This document shows positions 17,701 through 26,798 of a DNA stretch of 53,253 bases, piece by piece. A model generated the notes under the pieces. It saw only the letters and a list, made by a program, of their open reading frames with translations. It was not told the DNA's origin and made no database searches. The position numbers were made by a program, and so were the translations under genes. Source of the stretch: Fidelibacterota bacterium (GTDB taxonomy: Bacteria > Fidelibacterota > UBA8477 > JABMPR01); assembly GCA_016784025.1 (NCBI GenBank), contig JADHVL010000026.1, forward strand, positions 1 through 53,253, given 5' to 3'. Positions within the stretch are counted from its first letter, which is position 1. Each line of letters opens with the position of its first letter.

Positions 17701-20322
17701 TTATTTTAGCAGCATCATTTTTATGAGTTGTTCTTCTCCACCCGCCTGAATCCGGGCAAAATACACACCTGCAGCAACTTGATTGCCTGCATGATCCAAC
17801 CCACTCCAAACTAAAGAATAGTGCCCTGCTGAAAGATTTTTATCAATCAGGCGAGTCACTTGATTACCTAAGAGGTCAAAGATTGTTAAATCTGTAACTG
17901 AGCTAGTAGGAATCCCAAACTCAATAGTTGTACTGGGATTAAAGGGGTTGGGGTAATTCTGCTTTAAGGTCAGAATATCAGGCAGAATAGATTGTGAAGA
18001 TGAACTCGCAATGGGATTGGGGAAATATCCTGTCCGCTGGTAGTTCCCTCGTGATGTATACCAAAAGGGTCCGGCTTCACTTATTGCAGGCATATCCACA
18101 ACACTGAGGCCAGCGTCAGTCCCCACGACAATCTCCAGATTTCCATCCAGATCCAAATCTGCCACAGTTGCAGCACTATGCACTCTGTCTCCCTGTAGCA
18201 TTGGGAAATTAGGCAGAAGCGTCCCATCAATATGAAATGCATAGAGGTTATCTGAGTCATCCCCTAGTATTATTTCTGGAACATCATCTCCATCGATATC
18301 TGCGATAATCGGTTGACTGTAGCAGGTAGTTGCCAGAGTTTGTGGCCAACCCTCCAACATATTCCCGTCATGATCCAACACACTTACTCGACCATCAGGC
18401 AATATGTAGACTGTCTCCATGAGACCATCCCTATTATAATCAAAAACGGAATGACCCGTCAATACAGGAATGGCAACCAGTTGATGATTCCACAGCTCTG
18501 TACCAGTGCTGGACAGTGCGTAGATCATTCCACCCAATTGACCAGCGATAATTTCCAGGTTTCCATTTCCAGTCAAGTCAGTAACCACCGGCGCTGTTTT
18601 GATATCAGCTGATAGATTGACTGGGAATCCAGTCAAACTGTTACCACTTGCATCGTATGCATGTATAAAGTCACCAGTGGTGCCCACGATAATATCATTA
18701 AAGCCATCACCGTTCAAATCGGCAATTGCAGCTCCACCCTCCATCCTTTCACCATCCAGAATTAAAGGGAAACCTGACAGGGCGCTTCCATCATGATGAA
18801 TGGCAGTGATATCATAGTCAAATCCAGTGGTAACGATTTCCAAATCGCCATCATTGTCCAGATCATCTATAGCAGGGGTTCCCAGGACGAGCCCGGCGGC
18901 CTGGGCAACTAATTCACCGCTTCCATCAGACTCAACCACATATATACTTCCACCAAGGGTAGTAAATACAATTTCCAGGTCACCATCATTGTCCACATCT
19001 CCAATTGCAGGTGCGGACGTAATTTTACCATTTGAGACAAAGGGAAAACCTGACAATTCAAGCCCTGCCACCGTGATGACATGAAGTAGGCTATCAGTCC
19101 CGCCAAATATCACTTCTTGAGATCCATCACCATCTAGATCTAACACTGCATTTCCACTCACAATCCCAGACTCATAGTCAATGGGAAAATGATTTTGGAA
19201 CATATCAATGGTTACGGTGATAGTCTCATTCGTTTCATATGGAGTCTCGGAATCCTGGTTTGCAAGAATGCGTAAATTGAATTCAAATTCACTTACACGT
19301 GGGGCTTCTGATGAAACAGTGAATGTAAATTTATCTATTTCATTGCTTGTAGTACTACATGGAGAAAGTGAACTAAACACACCCACGCTATCACTAATAC
19401 TAATTAAAGGATTGGTGCTGGATAAATATCCAGTAATTCCAGTTGCTTCAACCCACCCACAATTGTTATCAATGGTCACATAATAATTAGCTGATTCACC
19501 TGGATTAAGCTTGTTGTCAGCGTTGTCATCAAACAGGTCGATATTTGTGGATAGTACCTGGATATATGGAACATTGATTGGGGTCAACTCAACCACATCA
19601 AATGTGGCGGTATTCAAGACTGATTGATCTGATGCCTCAACAAACACGACGAGACGGCAGTTGGCAACTACAAAATCCTGAGGTATTTGGAGATTGATGG
19701 TTTCAGTAATGTCGATACCAGCCACCATATTAATGGGTGTACCTGCTGGGCTGGGGAAGATATGGCGCATGACAGCTTCATGATGTGGATACCCGTTTGA
19801 TCCCATGAAGTAGATACCATCCTCAACCAGAACAACCTGGAGCGTATAGTCGCCGTCTACTCCAGCTTCAGGAGAAAGTGTTATATCAATGAAGCCCTCT
19901 CCCTGATAATTCATGTCACCCGTAGCGGATATGGAGAGGGGTGATGTTAAAGCAGCTTGATCCATGATGGCTGCTCCCCATACTGAAACGTCCTGGGTCT
20001 CATTCAGTGTCGCATGATCACCACCATCGACGACAAAATATGGCACCCAACTAAAACCGTAGTGTGCCCTGCGGGCATTCCCATCGGCACTACTATAGGT
20101 GTAGAATGGATCACTGCCTGGCCATGACATATGGTAGTGAATAGAGGTAAAAGCGGTTGGGTTATTTTGTTGGAACACGTCCAACTCTGCCCCTGCGGGG
20201 CCACAACCAGGTCAGCCAGCGTTTGTAAAATACTCTGCCAGGACGAGTCGTTCAGCTGTATGACCCAATGCGAATAGAGCCAACAGTACCATCAAAACTA
20301 TTGTCAGTCTGTTTTTCATCAT
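17701..20322 (-). CDS. Predicted secreted selenoprotein paralog: Omp28/thioredoxin-like domain (UxxC), FG-GAP repeats, sorting domain
   Basis: An 873-residue paralog of the next gene downstream, with the same architecture. The ATG at 20322 is preceded by GGAGAG. The signal peptide is MMKNRLTIVLMVLLALFALG then HTA. TGA at 20212-20214 is codon 37, the same position as in the paralog, giving AEYFTNAG-U-PGCGPAG with U37-P-G-C40. WVPYFVVDG supplies the cis-Pro strand. FG-GAP repeats such as DLDGDGSQEV, DVDNDGDLEI, DLNGDGFNDI, DLTGNGNLEI and DIDGDDVPEI follow. The end is a sorting domain (YPNPFNPS to MMLLK). That both copies keep TGA, with a Cys three residues on and divergent flanking codons, argues for selection rather than a chance nonsense mutation. 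It has its own terminator, so the two genes are separate transcription units. Confidence 0.85.
20189..20214 (-). promoter_or_regulatory. Sec UGA codon and candidate bacterial SECIS hairpin (second paralog)
   Basis: UGA at 20212-20214, a 10-nt spacer, then GCCCC-GCA-GGGGC, the same hairpin and spacing as at 17352-17377, although spacer bases and downstream codons differ. Confidence 0.7.
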
Positions 20323-20385
20323 AATCTCTCCATAAATTTTTGAAACTAATTGATCTATAAAACTGTTGACTAAGATAGATAAGCA

Positions 20386-20413
20386 AAGGGCTTTGTGCCA
20401 TCACAAAGCCCTT
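20386..20413. terminator. Perfect 12-bp hairpin between RND gene and selenoprotein gene
   Basis: AAGGGCTTTGTG/CACAAAGCCCTT with a 4-nt loop lies 43 nt after the RND stop codon and 64 nt before the selenoprotein start. It could terminate the efflux operon, though only a weak T-rich tail (TGCTTATC) follows on the minus strand. Part of it is shared with the leader of the paralog at 17545-17578. Confidence 0.5.
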
Positions 20414-20456
20414 CGTAAAACTTTTTTAATAAACTAAAATCTGATTGAAAAATCGA

Positions 20457-23400
20457 CTAGGCTGTGCGCTCCAATTTTTTTCTCTCTGCACGGCTCTCAA
20501 TGATGGAATACAAAACTGGAACCACGATGAGAGTCAGAAAGGAGGAAACTGCCAGACCAAAGATCAAACTAACCGCCAGGGGTCTCCAATATTCGGCTCC
20601 ACCTGCGAGATTCAAGCTTAAGGGAATCATACCTGCCAGCGTCGTAACTGTCGTGAGGATGATTGGACGTAGTCTGTTCCTGCCAGCTTTTATTAACGCT
20701 TCCCTTACCCGCATACCTGTCTTACGGAGATCGTTGACATAGGCGATAAGCACAATTGCATCATTTACCACCACTCCCATGAGAGCTACTACACCAAAAA
20801 AGGCCATAATACCAAATGGAACCCGTGTGACCATGAGACCAAAGATCACCCCAATAAATGATAGTGGAATAGCCAAACCAATAATCAGGGGCTGTTTGAT
20901 AGACTGGAATTGGGCACTGAGGATGATCATAATGACGATGAAACCTATAATCATGGCTTTACCAAGACTAGCAAACGATTTACCGGCTTCGTCTTCAATT
21001 CCACCATATTCCACACTTACACCGTTGGGAACTGCCAATTGAGCCAGGAAAGGATCCATACGACGTCGAATATCTGTTGCATCGACGCCCTTCGCCAGAT
21101 CGCAGGAGACTGAGATATTGCGCTTGAAATCCTGGTGTTTAATCAGAGTTTCACTGCTTCCCAGCTCCAGTGAAGCTACATTCTCAAAAGGTATCATCTG
21201 ACCCATTTGGTTCATGATGTTCAGATTCCGAATAGCATCTACAGCATCGTCACCATCTGTCTCCAGGCGAACCACAACTGGAATATCCTCAAGTCCATCC
21301 GAGTAGGTCGTAGCCTCCAGACCAATCATAGCTGCTGCCAGGGTGTTACTTATTTCCTGACTGGATAGTCCATAACTTGCAGCACGATCATGATCTACAA
21401 CGGCTTGAAATTCGGTTCTGCGGACACCCAAACTGGATTCCACATTCAGAGCTCCTTCAACGGTGGCCAGATCTCGTTTAACCTGTTCAGCAACAAAGCC
21501 AATGGCATCCAGATCATCACCACTGACGTCTATGATCACATTGCTGGCTATGGGTGGTCCTTCCACGATGGTCTGCAACACAATTTCAACACCTGGTATA
21601 CGGGAGAGTTTTGCATCCATGATGGCCATGAGATCATCAACGGAAATATCCCGGTCACCTGCGTCCACCAGATCCACATTTATCTGGCCTATTTCTGCGC
21701 CTTTTCCCCCTCCTTGAGCCAGACGTACATTCTGTACGCCACTCTCCCCAACCGTAGAGACAATTCGATCCACTTCAGCAAAGGTCAGGAGATATGCCTC
21801 TATATCCTTAACCACGGCATCTGTATAATCGAGTTGACTGCCTGCAGGGGTATTGATATCTACAATAATCCTGGGTTTCGCAACCTTGGGAAAGATTTCT
21901 AACTTCACAAGTTTGGTATCACTGACGGCAGAAATTCCAACCGCAGCAATGGACATAAAGAAAATGACTGTGATTCCCAATATAACGATGAGTCTATGGT
22001 ATAGAGCCCAGCCAACCATCTTAGTATATAGACGCTTACCGATCCATTCACCACTTAGCACGCCAGCTCGTTTCGTGACCACCATCAATTTGGAGGCCAG
22101 AACTGGTATAAGAAAGTGATCTGCCAGGAATGCTCCCACCAGAGTAAATATCACGACTTTAGGAATCACAGATAAAAACTGACCCATGGTCCCCGTCATA
22201 TAAATTATGGGTGCAAAGGCCACCATGGTGGTCAATACTGAAGTCATAATTGGGACACCCACCTCATCAAGTGCTTTAATGGCTGCCGCCTTCCGATCCA
22301 AACCTTCTTCCATATGCCGATAGGTTGATTCGGCCACGATAATGGCACCATCCACAACAATACCTAAAACGATAATGAGACCAAACATGGAAATACCTGT
22401 CCGTGCCAGATCAAAGACAGCCATCAGAGGGAAGGAAGACATGAGTGCAAAGGGCAGTGCAATGGATACGATCAGGGCATTCTTGAACCCTATTCCAGCA
22501 AACAGCACAATGATAACAAACAAAATCCCCCAGGCAGCGTTCTGATTCAGCTGACTATTCTGCCTTTCAATATCTGTGGCCTGTCTGGCCGTGTAAGCAT
22601 ATTCCATCCCCTGAGGAAATTTTGCAGCGAGTTTGTCCACAACTGCTTCGATCTGCTCAGTGGCCTCCACTATGTGGGCACCGGTTCTTTTTGAAATAAG
22701 CAAGGTCACGCTATTTTGTTGCTGGAATCTGGAGTAGCTGGAAGGGATTTCAAATCCATCGGTAACCGTCCCAACATCACGAATACGTTTCACATTTCCT
22801 GATTGATCTACGCCGAGAATAGTGTTCTCTATATCGTCGATCTCAGAATACTTACCCACAGTCCGAACAAATATATCCTGTCCCTTGAGTTTTACAGTAC
22901 CACCAGGAAAGTTCATATTGCTCTTTCTCAGAGCCATCAATACCTGGGGGATACTGAGATTATTGGCCAGGAGCAGATCTGGGTCAATTTCAATGGCTAT
23001 TTCGCGCTCTTCTCCACCAAACATTTCAACCTGATTCACTCCCGATACTCTGGTAAGTTGATCTTTAATAAGTTCAGCCTGAATCCGCAAATCGTGAGGT
23101 GAATAATCTCCATAGATATTTAGGATGCTGATGGGTGTATCGGCAAAATCAATATCCGTTACCGTCACATTATCTATCTCTTCTCTCAGTTCGGGTATGG
23201 CTTCGTTAACTTTCTCCTTGAGATCATCAATACTTAAATCCAGATCAGCCTCTGGCGAAAACTTGATGGTGATAAAACCAACATTCTGCATGGCATATCC
23301 GGTGATATCATCAACATCCTGCAATTGAGCCAGTTTCTCTTCAATGGGTTTGATAATCTCAGTTTCCACTTCAGAAGGCGCAGCTCCCACATAGGTCGCT

Positions 23401-23543
23401 GAAACAAAAGCATACGGGATTTCGATGACGGGAACCAACTCCAGGGGAAGCGTCAAATATGCTGTAATACTGGCAATAAAAATTCCCAGGGCTGCAAATA
23501 TGACGGCCATGGGATGCTGGATGGCCTGTTTTGATATTTTCAT
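20457..23543 (-). CDS. RND-family efflux transporter permease
   Basis: A 1028-residue inner-membrane RND pump of the AcrB/MdtB class, driving proton-coupled export through a tripartite complex. The N-terminus IQHPMAVIFAALGIFIASI is the first transmembrane helix, followed by porter-domain sequence with YVGAAPSEVETEIIKPIEE. The second half repeats the fold (GLSSQEISNTLAAAMIG; final helices GVVVNDAIVLIAYVNDLRKTG and NRLRPIILTTVTTLAGMIPL). In TM4 the usual Asp-Asp pair is read as VVDGAIIVAES, so only one Asp is kept. It is the last gene of the TetR-TolC-MFP-RND operon, 14 nt after the adaptor gene. Substrate range cannot be told from sequence. Confidence 0.95.
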   Translation of the reverse strand: MKISKQAIQHPMAVIFAALGIFIASITAYLTLPLELVPVIEIPYAFVSATYVGAAPSEVETEIIKPIEEKLAQLQDVDDITGYAMQNVGFITIKFSPEADLDLSIDDLKEKVNEAIPELREEIDNVTVTDIDFADTPISILNIYGDYSPHDLRIQAELIKDQLTRVSGVNQVEMFGGEEREIAIEIDPDLLLANNLSIPQVLMALRKSNMNFPGGTVKLKGQDIFVRTVGKYSEIDDIENTILGVDQSGNVKRIRDVGTVTDGFEIPSSYSRFQQQNSVTLLISKRTGAHIVEATEQIEAVVDKLAAKFPQGMEYAYTARQATDIERQNSQLNQNAAWGILFVIIVLFAGIGFKNALIVSIALPFALMSSFPLMAVFDLARTGISMFGLIIVLGIVVDGAIIVAESTYRHMEEGLDRKAAAIKALDEVGVPIMTSVLTTMVAFAPIIYMTGTMGQFLSVIPKVVIFTLVGAFLADHFLIPVLASKLMVVTKRAGVLSGEWIGKRLYTKMVGWALYHRLIVILGITVIFFMSIAAVGISAVSDTKLVKLEIFPKVAKPRIIVDINTPAGSQLDYTDAVVKDIEAYLLTFAEVDRIVSTVGESGVQNVRLAQGGGKGAEIGQINVDLVDAGDRDISVDDLMAIMDAKLSRIPGVEIVLQTIVEGPPIASNVIIDVSGDDLDAIGFVAEQVKRDLATVEGALNVESSLGVRRTEFQAVVDHDRAASYGLSSQEISNTLAAAMIGLEATTYSDGLEDIPVVVRLETDGDDAVDAIRNLNIMNQMGQMIPFENVASLELGSSETLIKHQDFKRNISVSCDLAKGVDATDIRRRMDPFLAQLAVPNGVSVEYGGIEDEAGKSFASLGKAMIIGFIVIMIILSAQFQSIKQPLIIGLAIPLSFIGVIFGLMVTRVPFGIMAFFGVVALMGVVVNDAIVLIAYVNDLRKTGMRVREALIKAGRNRLRPIILTTVTTLAGMIPLSLNLAGGAEYWRPLAVSLIFGLAVSSFLTLIVVPVLYSIIESRAERKKLERTA

Positions 23544-23557
23544 GAGGTGATCCTTCC

Positions 23558-24607
23558 CTACTCCACGATATCCAAAAGAACACCATCTTTGACATCATTG
23601 TGACCTTTGACAATGATCATATCACCAGGGGCAATATCCGCTTCAATGAATACTTGTGATCCTGATAGAGCACGAATTTTGACCCCTTTCTGTACAGCGC
23701 GACCTTCTTCCTCAAGAAAAATGAATTTCTTCTGCCCATCATCCTGAATCAGATTGAGGGGCAATACCAGGGCTTCTTCATAATATTCCTGCACAATGCG
23801 AACATCACCAACCAGACCCAATTTCATGCCCATCATATTCCCGGCCATACGAACTTCAACATCATAGTTATTAGACATATTCTTGGGAGCCATTCCAATG
23901 CGGAGCACAGCACCTTCAAATACCCGATCTGGGAAGGTTTTAAACTCAATCTGGGCGAATTGACCATTTCTGATCTGCCCAATGCGAGCTTCGGGTACAG
24001 GGACAATAATTTTTAAGCGGTTCATATCAGCTAGAACCATGGGTGGCTGCATGGCTCCTCCAGGAGCTACCAGATCACCTATATTCAAATTCTTGGCGAC
24101 TATCCATCCGCTAAAAGGAGCGCGTAACATGGTATTATCCATAGAGTTTTTTGCCTGGGTGTAGGCGGCTCTAGAGTTGTCCAGACCAATGCGGGCCATC
24201 TCAAACTGATCAGAGGAAATCACGTTGGAGTTAAAAAGCTCCCTGGCGCTTTCTAAATCGCGTTTGGATTTCTCGTACATGGATTTTGCCTGGGCATACA
24301 TGGTTGAATACACATCAGTTTTGATACTGGCCAGACGCTGATCCTTGAATACGTAGTCTCCAATATTGGCCCAGATTGAATCAACCTGTCCACCTGATTG
24401 GAACAACAAACTTACCTGATTTTCAGAAACGACTCTTCCAATACTGTGGAAATCAATCTGAAAGGGTTGATATCTCACAGTATCCAGTGCCACTGGGACT
24501 TTTGTTTCAACAATTTCTTTTAATTCAGCCTCACCACCGCAATTGGCTACGACCAATAAGCTTGAGGTGATAAGCAGTATGGATATCCATGTCTTAATCG
24601 ATTTCAT
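23558..24607 (-). CDS. RND efflux periplasmic adaptor (MFP) lipoprotein
   Basis: A 349-residue membrane-fusion protein. The signal peptide ends in a lipobox (LLVVANC, then GG), so it should be anchored by lipid. Domains in order: barrel-sandwich half (SLLFQSGGQVDSIWANIGDYV), an alpha hairpin of about 65 residues (YAQAKSMYEKSKRDLESAREL to RAAYTQAKNSM), the second lipoyl half (LRAPFSGWIVAKNLNIGDLV), a beta barrel and a membrane-proximal domain. It links the RND pump to the TolC-type channel. Its ATG overlaps the TolC gene's TAA stop by one base (TAATG), showing coupling. Confidence 0.94.
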   Translation of the reverse strand: MKSIKTWISILLITSSLLVVANCGGEAELKEIVETKVPVALDTVRYQPFQIDFHSIGRVVSENQVSLLFQSGGQVDSIWANIGDYVFKDQRLASIKTDVYSTMYAQAKSMYEKSKRDLESARELFNSNVISSDQFEMARIGLDNSRAAYTQAKNSMDNTMLRAPFSGWIVAKNLNIGDLVAPGGAMQPPMVLADMNRLKIIVPVPEARIGQIRNGQFAQIEFKTFPDRVFEGAVLRIGMAPKNMSNNYDVEVRMAGNMMGMKLGLVGDVRIVQEYYEEALVLPLNLIQDDGQKKFIFLEEEGRAVQKGVKIRALSGSQVFIEADIAPGDMIIVKGHNDVKDGVLLDIVE

Positions 24608-26052
24608 TATTCTTCTCCAAGGGCACGTGCCAATGAAGCACGGGCGCTGTTATATTCAAAATATGCCTGGTAAAGACCAAGTTCGGCCTGGTCACTTGCG
24701 CTCTGGGCATCTAAAACCTGCAGTTGACTCGCCATACCCTGTTGGAAGAGTCTTTGAGCCATATCAACGCCCTTATGGGCTTGGGCTACACCTTTGAGCC
24801 CGGCATCAATTTTCCGGGAGGATTCTTTGATGCTCAGGAAAATACTTTTCAGTTCCAGGAGTAAATTCTCCTTCATATCATGTTGCTGATATTCTGATTT
24901 CCGATGATCGGCTTTGGCCTTCTGCACTCTGGCAGTGGATCCAAAACCGTTGAAAATGGGCATGTTTATACCCACTGCTATTGATGAGGATTCGTTAAAA
25001 TTTGCATCAGCAAACCCGTCGTCATTGTAAGACTTCATTTCCTGATAAGAGCCTGTTAAAGCAATTGAAGGCATAAACTCTGCCTTCACCATGAGGATAT
25101 TCTCTTTCATGAGTTTAACGTTGGCTTCCAGTTGATTCAACATGGGTTGATTTGAAATCATTTTGCGCTCTAAATCAGCCAGATCAAGATCATTCACAAT
25201 TTCAGTTTGAAGTTCACCCAGTATCACCACATCCTGATCAATCTGGAGCCCACAGCTACGCTTTAATCCTGCATAAGCCAATGCTTTCATTTTGCGGGCA
25301 TTACTCACCATGGTGGTCTGGTTGGCAACCTGAACATCAGCTCGGATCACATCGAATTCAGCTGTTTTTCCCTGGGCATATAGTGCTGTGACATTTTCCA
25401 GGTTTCGTTGCATGACTTCCAATGAATTTTGCATAACAGAGACCATTTTGTCAGCCAATAAAACGCCAAAATACGCTTTCTTGGTATTCTCAATAACTGA
25501 GAGTCTAGTGACATCAGCAGCTGAGCTTGCCAGATCACCATACACATTGGCTCCACGGATTGCAGCGATGACACGCCCCTCAAACAGAGGTTGAGTCAGG
25601 CTGAGTCCATAGACCATGGTATTGTCTGATCCAAAAGCCAGTTCCAGGGGTACCATCTGAATCCCCGTTGCCTGTAAATATTGGCCGGGAATGTCCTCAC
25701 CGTATTCGTCCTTGCGTGGTACTGGTATTCCTGGATTGCCGGGAGTAGAATAAAATATAGGAGCACCATTTGCATCCAATACTCCAAAGGGAACTGGAAA
25801 GGCTATGGGCTGAGCTCCAATGGCAAAACTATGGGATACCTGGCCAAAAGCTGATACTACAGGCAGGGCTGATGAAAAGGCTTCTTTGCGCTGTGCCTTG
25901 GCTTTGAGCAAATCTTCCTGGGCATTTTGCATATTCACATTGTTGTCCAATGCCAGCTTGATAGCCTGGTTGAGCTCTAGCTCCAGGGTCTCAGCTTCCA
26001 CCGAGTTAATCAACGTGAGGCTGACCATCAACGTCAGCAAATATTTATTCAT
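24607..26052 (-). CDS. TolC-family outer-membrane efflux channel
   Basis: A 481-residue protein with a signal peptide (MNKYLLTLMVSLTLINSVEA) and two homologous OEP halves. The first opens with LELELNQAIKLALDNNVNMQNAQEDLLKAK, and the second has the repeated long helices (FNESSSIAVGINMPIFNGFG to LQVLDAQSASDQAELGLYQAYFEYNSARASLARALG). It forms the trimeric exit duct of the efflux complex. Its ATG overlaps the TetR stop by 4 bp (ATGA), and it overlaps the adaptor start by one base, so the four genes are translationally linked. An insert of about 50 residues rich in Pro/Gly lies between residues 75 and 125. Confidence 0.94.
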   Translation of the reverse strand: MNKYLLTLMVSLTLINSVEAETLELELNQAIKLALDNNVNMQNAQEDLLKAKAQRKEAFSSALPVVSAFGQVSHSFAIGAQPIAFPVPFGVLDANGAPIFYSTPGNPGIPVPRKDEYGEDIPGQYLQATGIQMVPLELAFGSDNTMVYGLSLTQPLFEGRVIAAIRGANVYGDLASSAADVTRLSVIENTKKAYFGVLLADKMVSVMQNSLEVMQRNLENVTALYAQGKTAEFDVIRADVQVANQTTMVSNARKMKALAYAGLKRSCGLQIDQDVVILGELQTEIVNDLDLADLERKMISNQPMLNQLEANVKLMKENILMVKAEFMPSIALTGSYQEMKSYNDDGFADANFNESSSIAVGINMPIFNGFGSTARVQKAKADHRKSEYQQHDMKENLLLELKSIFLSIKESSRKIDAGLKGVAQAHKGVDMAQRLFQQGMASQLQVLDAQSASDQAELGLYQAYFEYNSARASLARALGEE

Positions 26053-26666
26053 GATTTGGCTCCATTTAAGAAAATATCTATAATTTCATCGGCGTACATT
26101 TCATCCATTTGCATGTCCCCTGTGTTGAGAGATCGGACCTGCCCGTGAATCATCCCACTCAAATAGCTGGCATAATGTTGAGCATTCCCCGGACGCAATT
26201 GACCTGCATCTATGGCGGCCTGCATTTCGATGACCACCAACTTTTTTAAATCCTGAAAACGATCAAAAACTTGTTTGCTACAGGCATGATTCATCAATAT
26301 CTGGTGATTGGTCATAATCACATTCATAAAATCAGTATTGCTACGATAATAATTAAACTGAGAATTGGCGATGAGGCGAATTCGCTGGAGGGGATCAGAA
26401 ACTGAGGACAGTTGATCGTATAAAAAATCCAGTACATTCCCTACAGCATAGTCAAACGCTGAGAGAAGCAGATCATCCTTATTCTTAAAATAATTATAGA
26501 GGGTACCCTTACCAAACTCTGCCAGAGCGGCGACATCCTCGAGTTTCGTCTCAGCAAAGCCCTTCTGGGCAAAGAGATGTACGGCAGCTTTCAGGATGGC
26601 TTCCTTATTGCGTAGCTTGTCTCTTTCTTTGCGGCTTAAAACAGTGGTATTTGAACTAATATTCAT
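26049..26666 (-). CDS. TetR-family transcriptional regulator
   Basis: A 205-residue regulator. The N-terminal helix-turn-helix is typical: ILKAAVHLFAQKGFAETKLE then DVAALAEFGKGTLYNYFKNKDDLL. The C-terminal domain is a helical ligand-binding and dimerisation domain with no specific family match. It leads the efflux operon, so it most likely represses the operon and itself, with an exported compound as inducer. AGGAG lies 7 nt before the ATG. Two candidate operator types lie upstream (26678-26709 and 26754-26767). Confidence 0.94.
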   Translation of the reverse strand: MNISSNTTVLSRKERDKLRNKEAILKAAVHLFAQKGFAETKLEDVAALAEFGKGTLYNYFKNKDDLLLSAFDYAVGNVLDFLYDQLSSVSDPLQRIRLIANSQFNYYRSNTDFMNVIMTNHQILMNHACSKQVFDRFQDLKKLVVIEMQAAIDAGQLRPGNAQHYASYLSGMIHGQVRSLNTGDMQMDEMYADEIIDIFLNGAKS

Positions 26667-26677
26667 TATATGACTCC

Positions 26678-26709
26678 TGGGTCACAATTAAGTCTTGTGG
26701 GTCATAATT
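26678..26709. promoter_or_regulatory. Direct repeats TGGGTCAYAATT over the efflux operon promoter
   Basis: TGGGTCACAATT (26678) and TGGGTCATAATT (26698) are spaced 20 bp start to start, about two helical turns. On the minus strand they overlap a plausible promoter, TTGCAA-16 nt-TTAATT, and run into the TetR gene's ribosome binding site. They suit autoregulation by the adjacent regulator. Confidence 0.45.
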
Positions 26710-26753
26710 GCAAGAGGCTTTGTTCTTTTTTTGATTTTTTTTGTACTTCTTAC

Positions 26754-26767
26754 TACATACGTATGTA
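26754..26767. promoter_or_regulatory. Palindrome TACATACGTATGTA, candidate operator
   Basis: A perfect 14-bp palindrome between the divergent TetR gene and the histone-deacetylase-like gene, 32 bp upstream of the latter's ATG. It may be a regulator site for either gene. Confidence 0.4.
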
Positions 26768-26798
26768 CAAGGCATGAGATTTGAATATCTTTGCCGCC

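Noticed and set aside
18827..19106. Frames inside the FG-GAP repeats on both strands
   Set aside because: Repetitive DGDG coding produces long antisense frames; they mirror the repeats and have no start signals.
14879..26666. Alternative genetic code with TGA as Gly or Trp
   Set aside because: TGA is used as the real stop codon in lgt, the TetR gene (ATGA overlap) and the ABC ATPase gene, all within this window.
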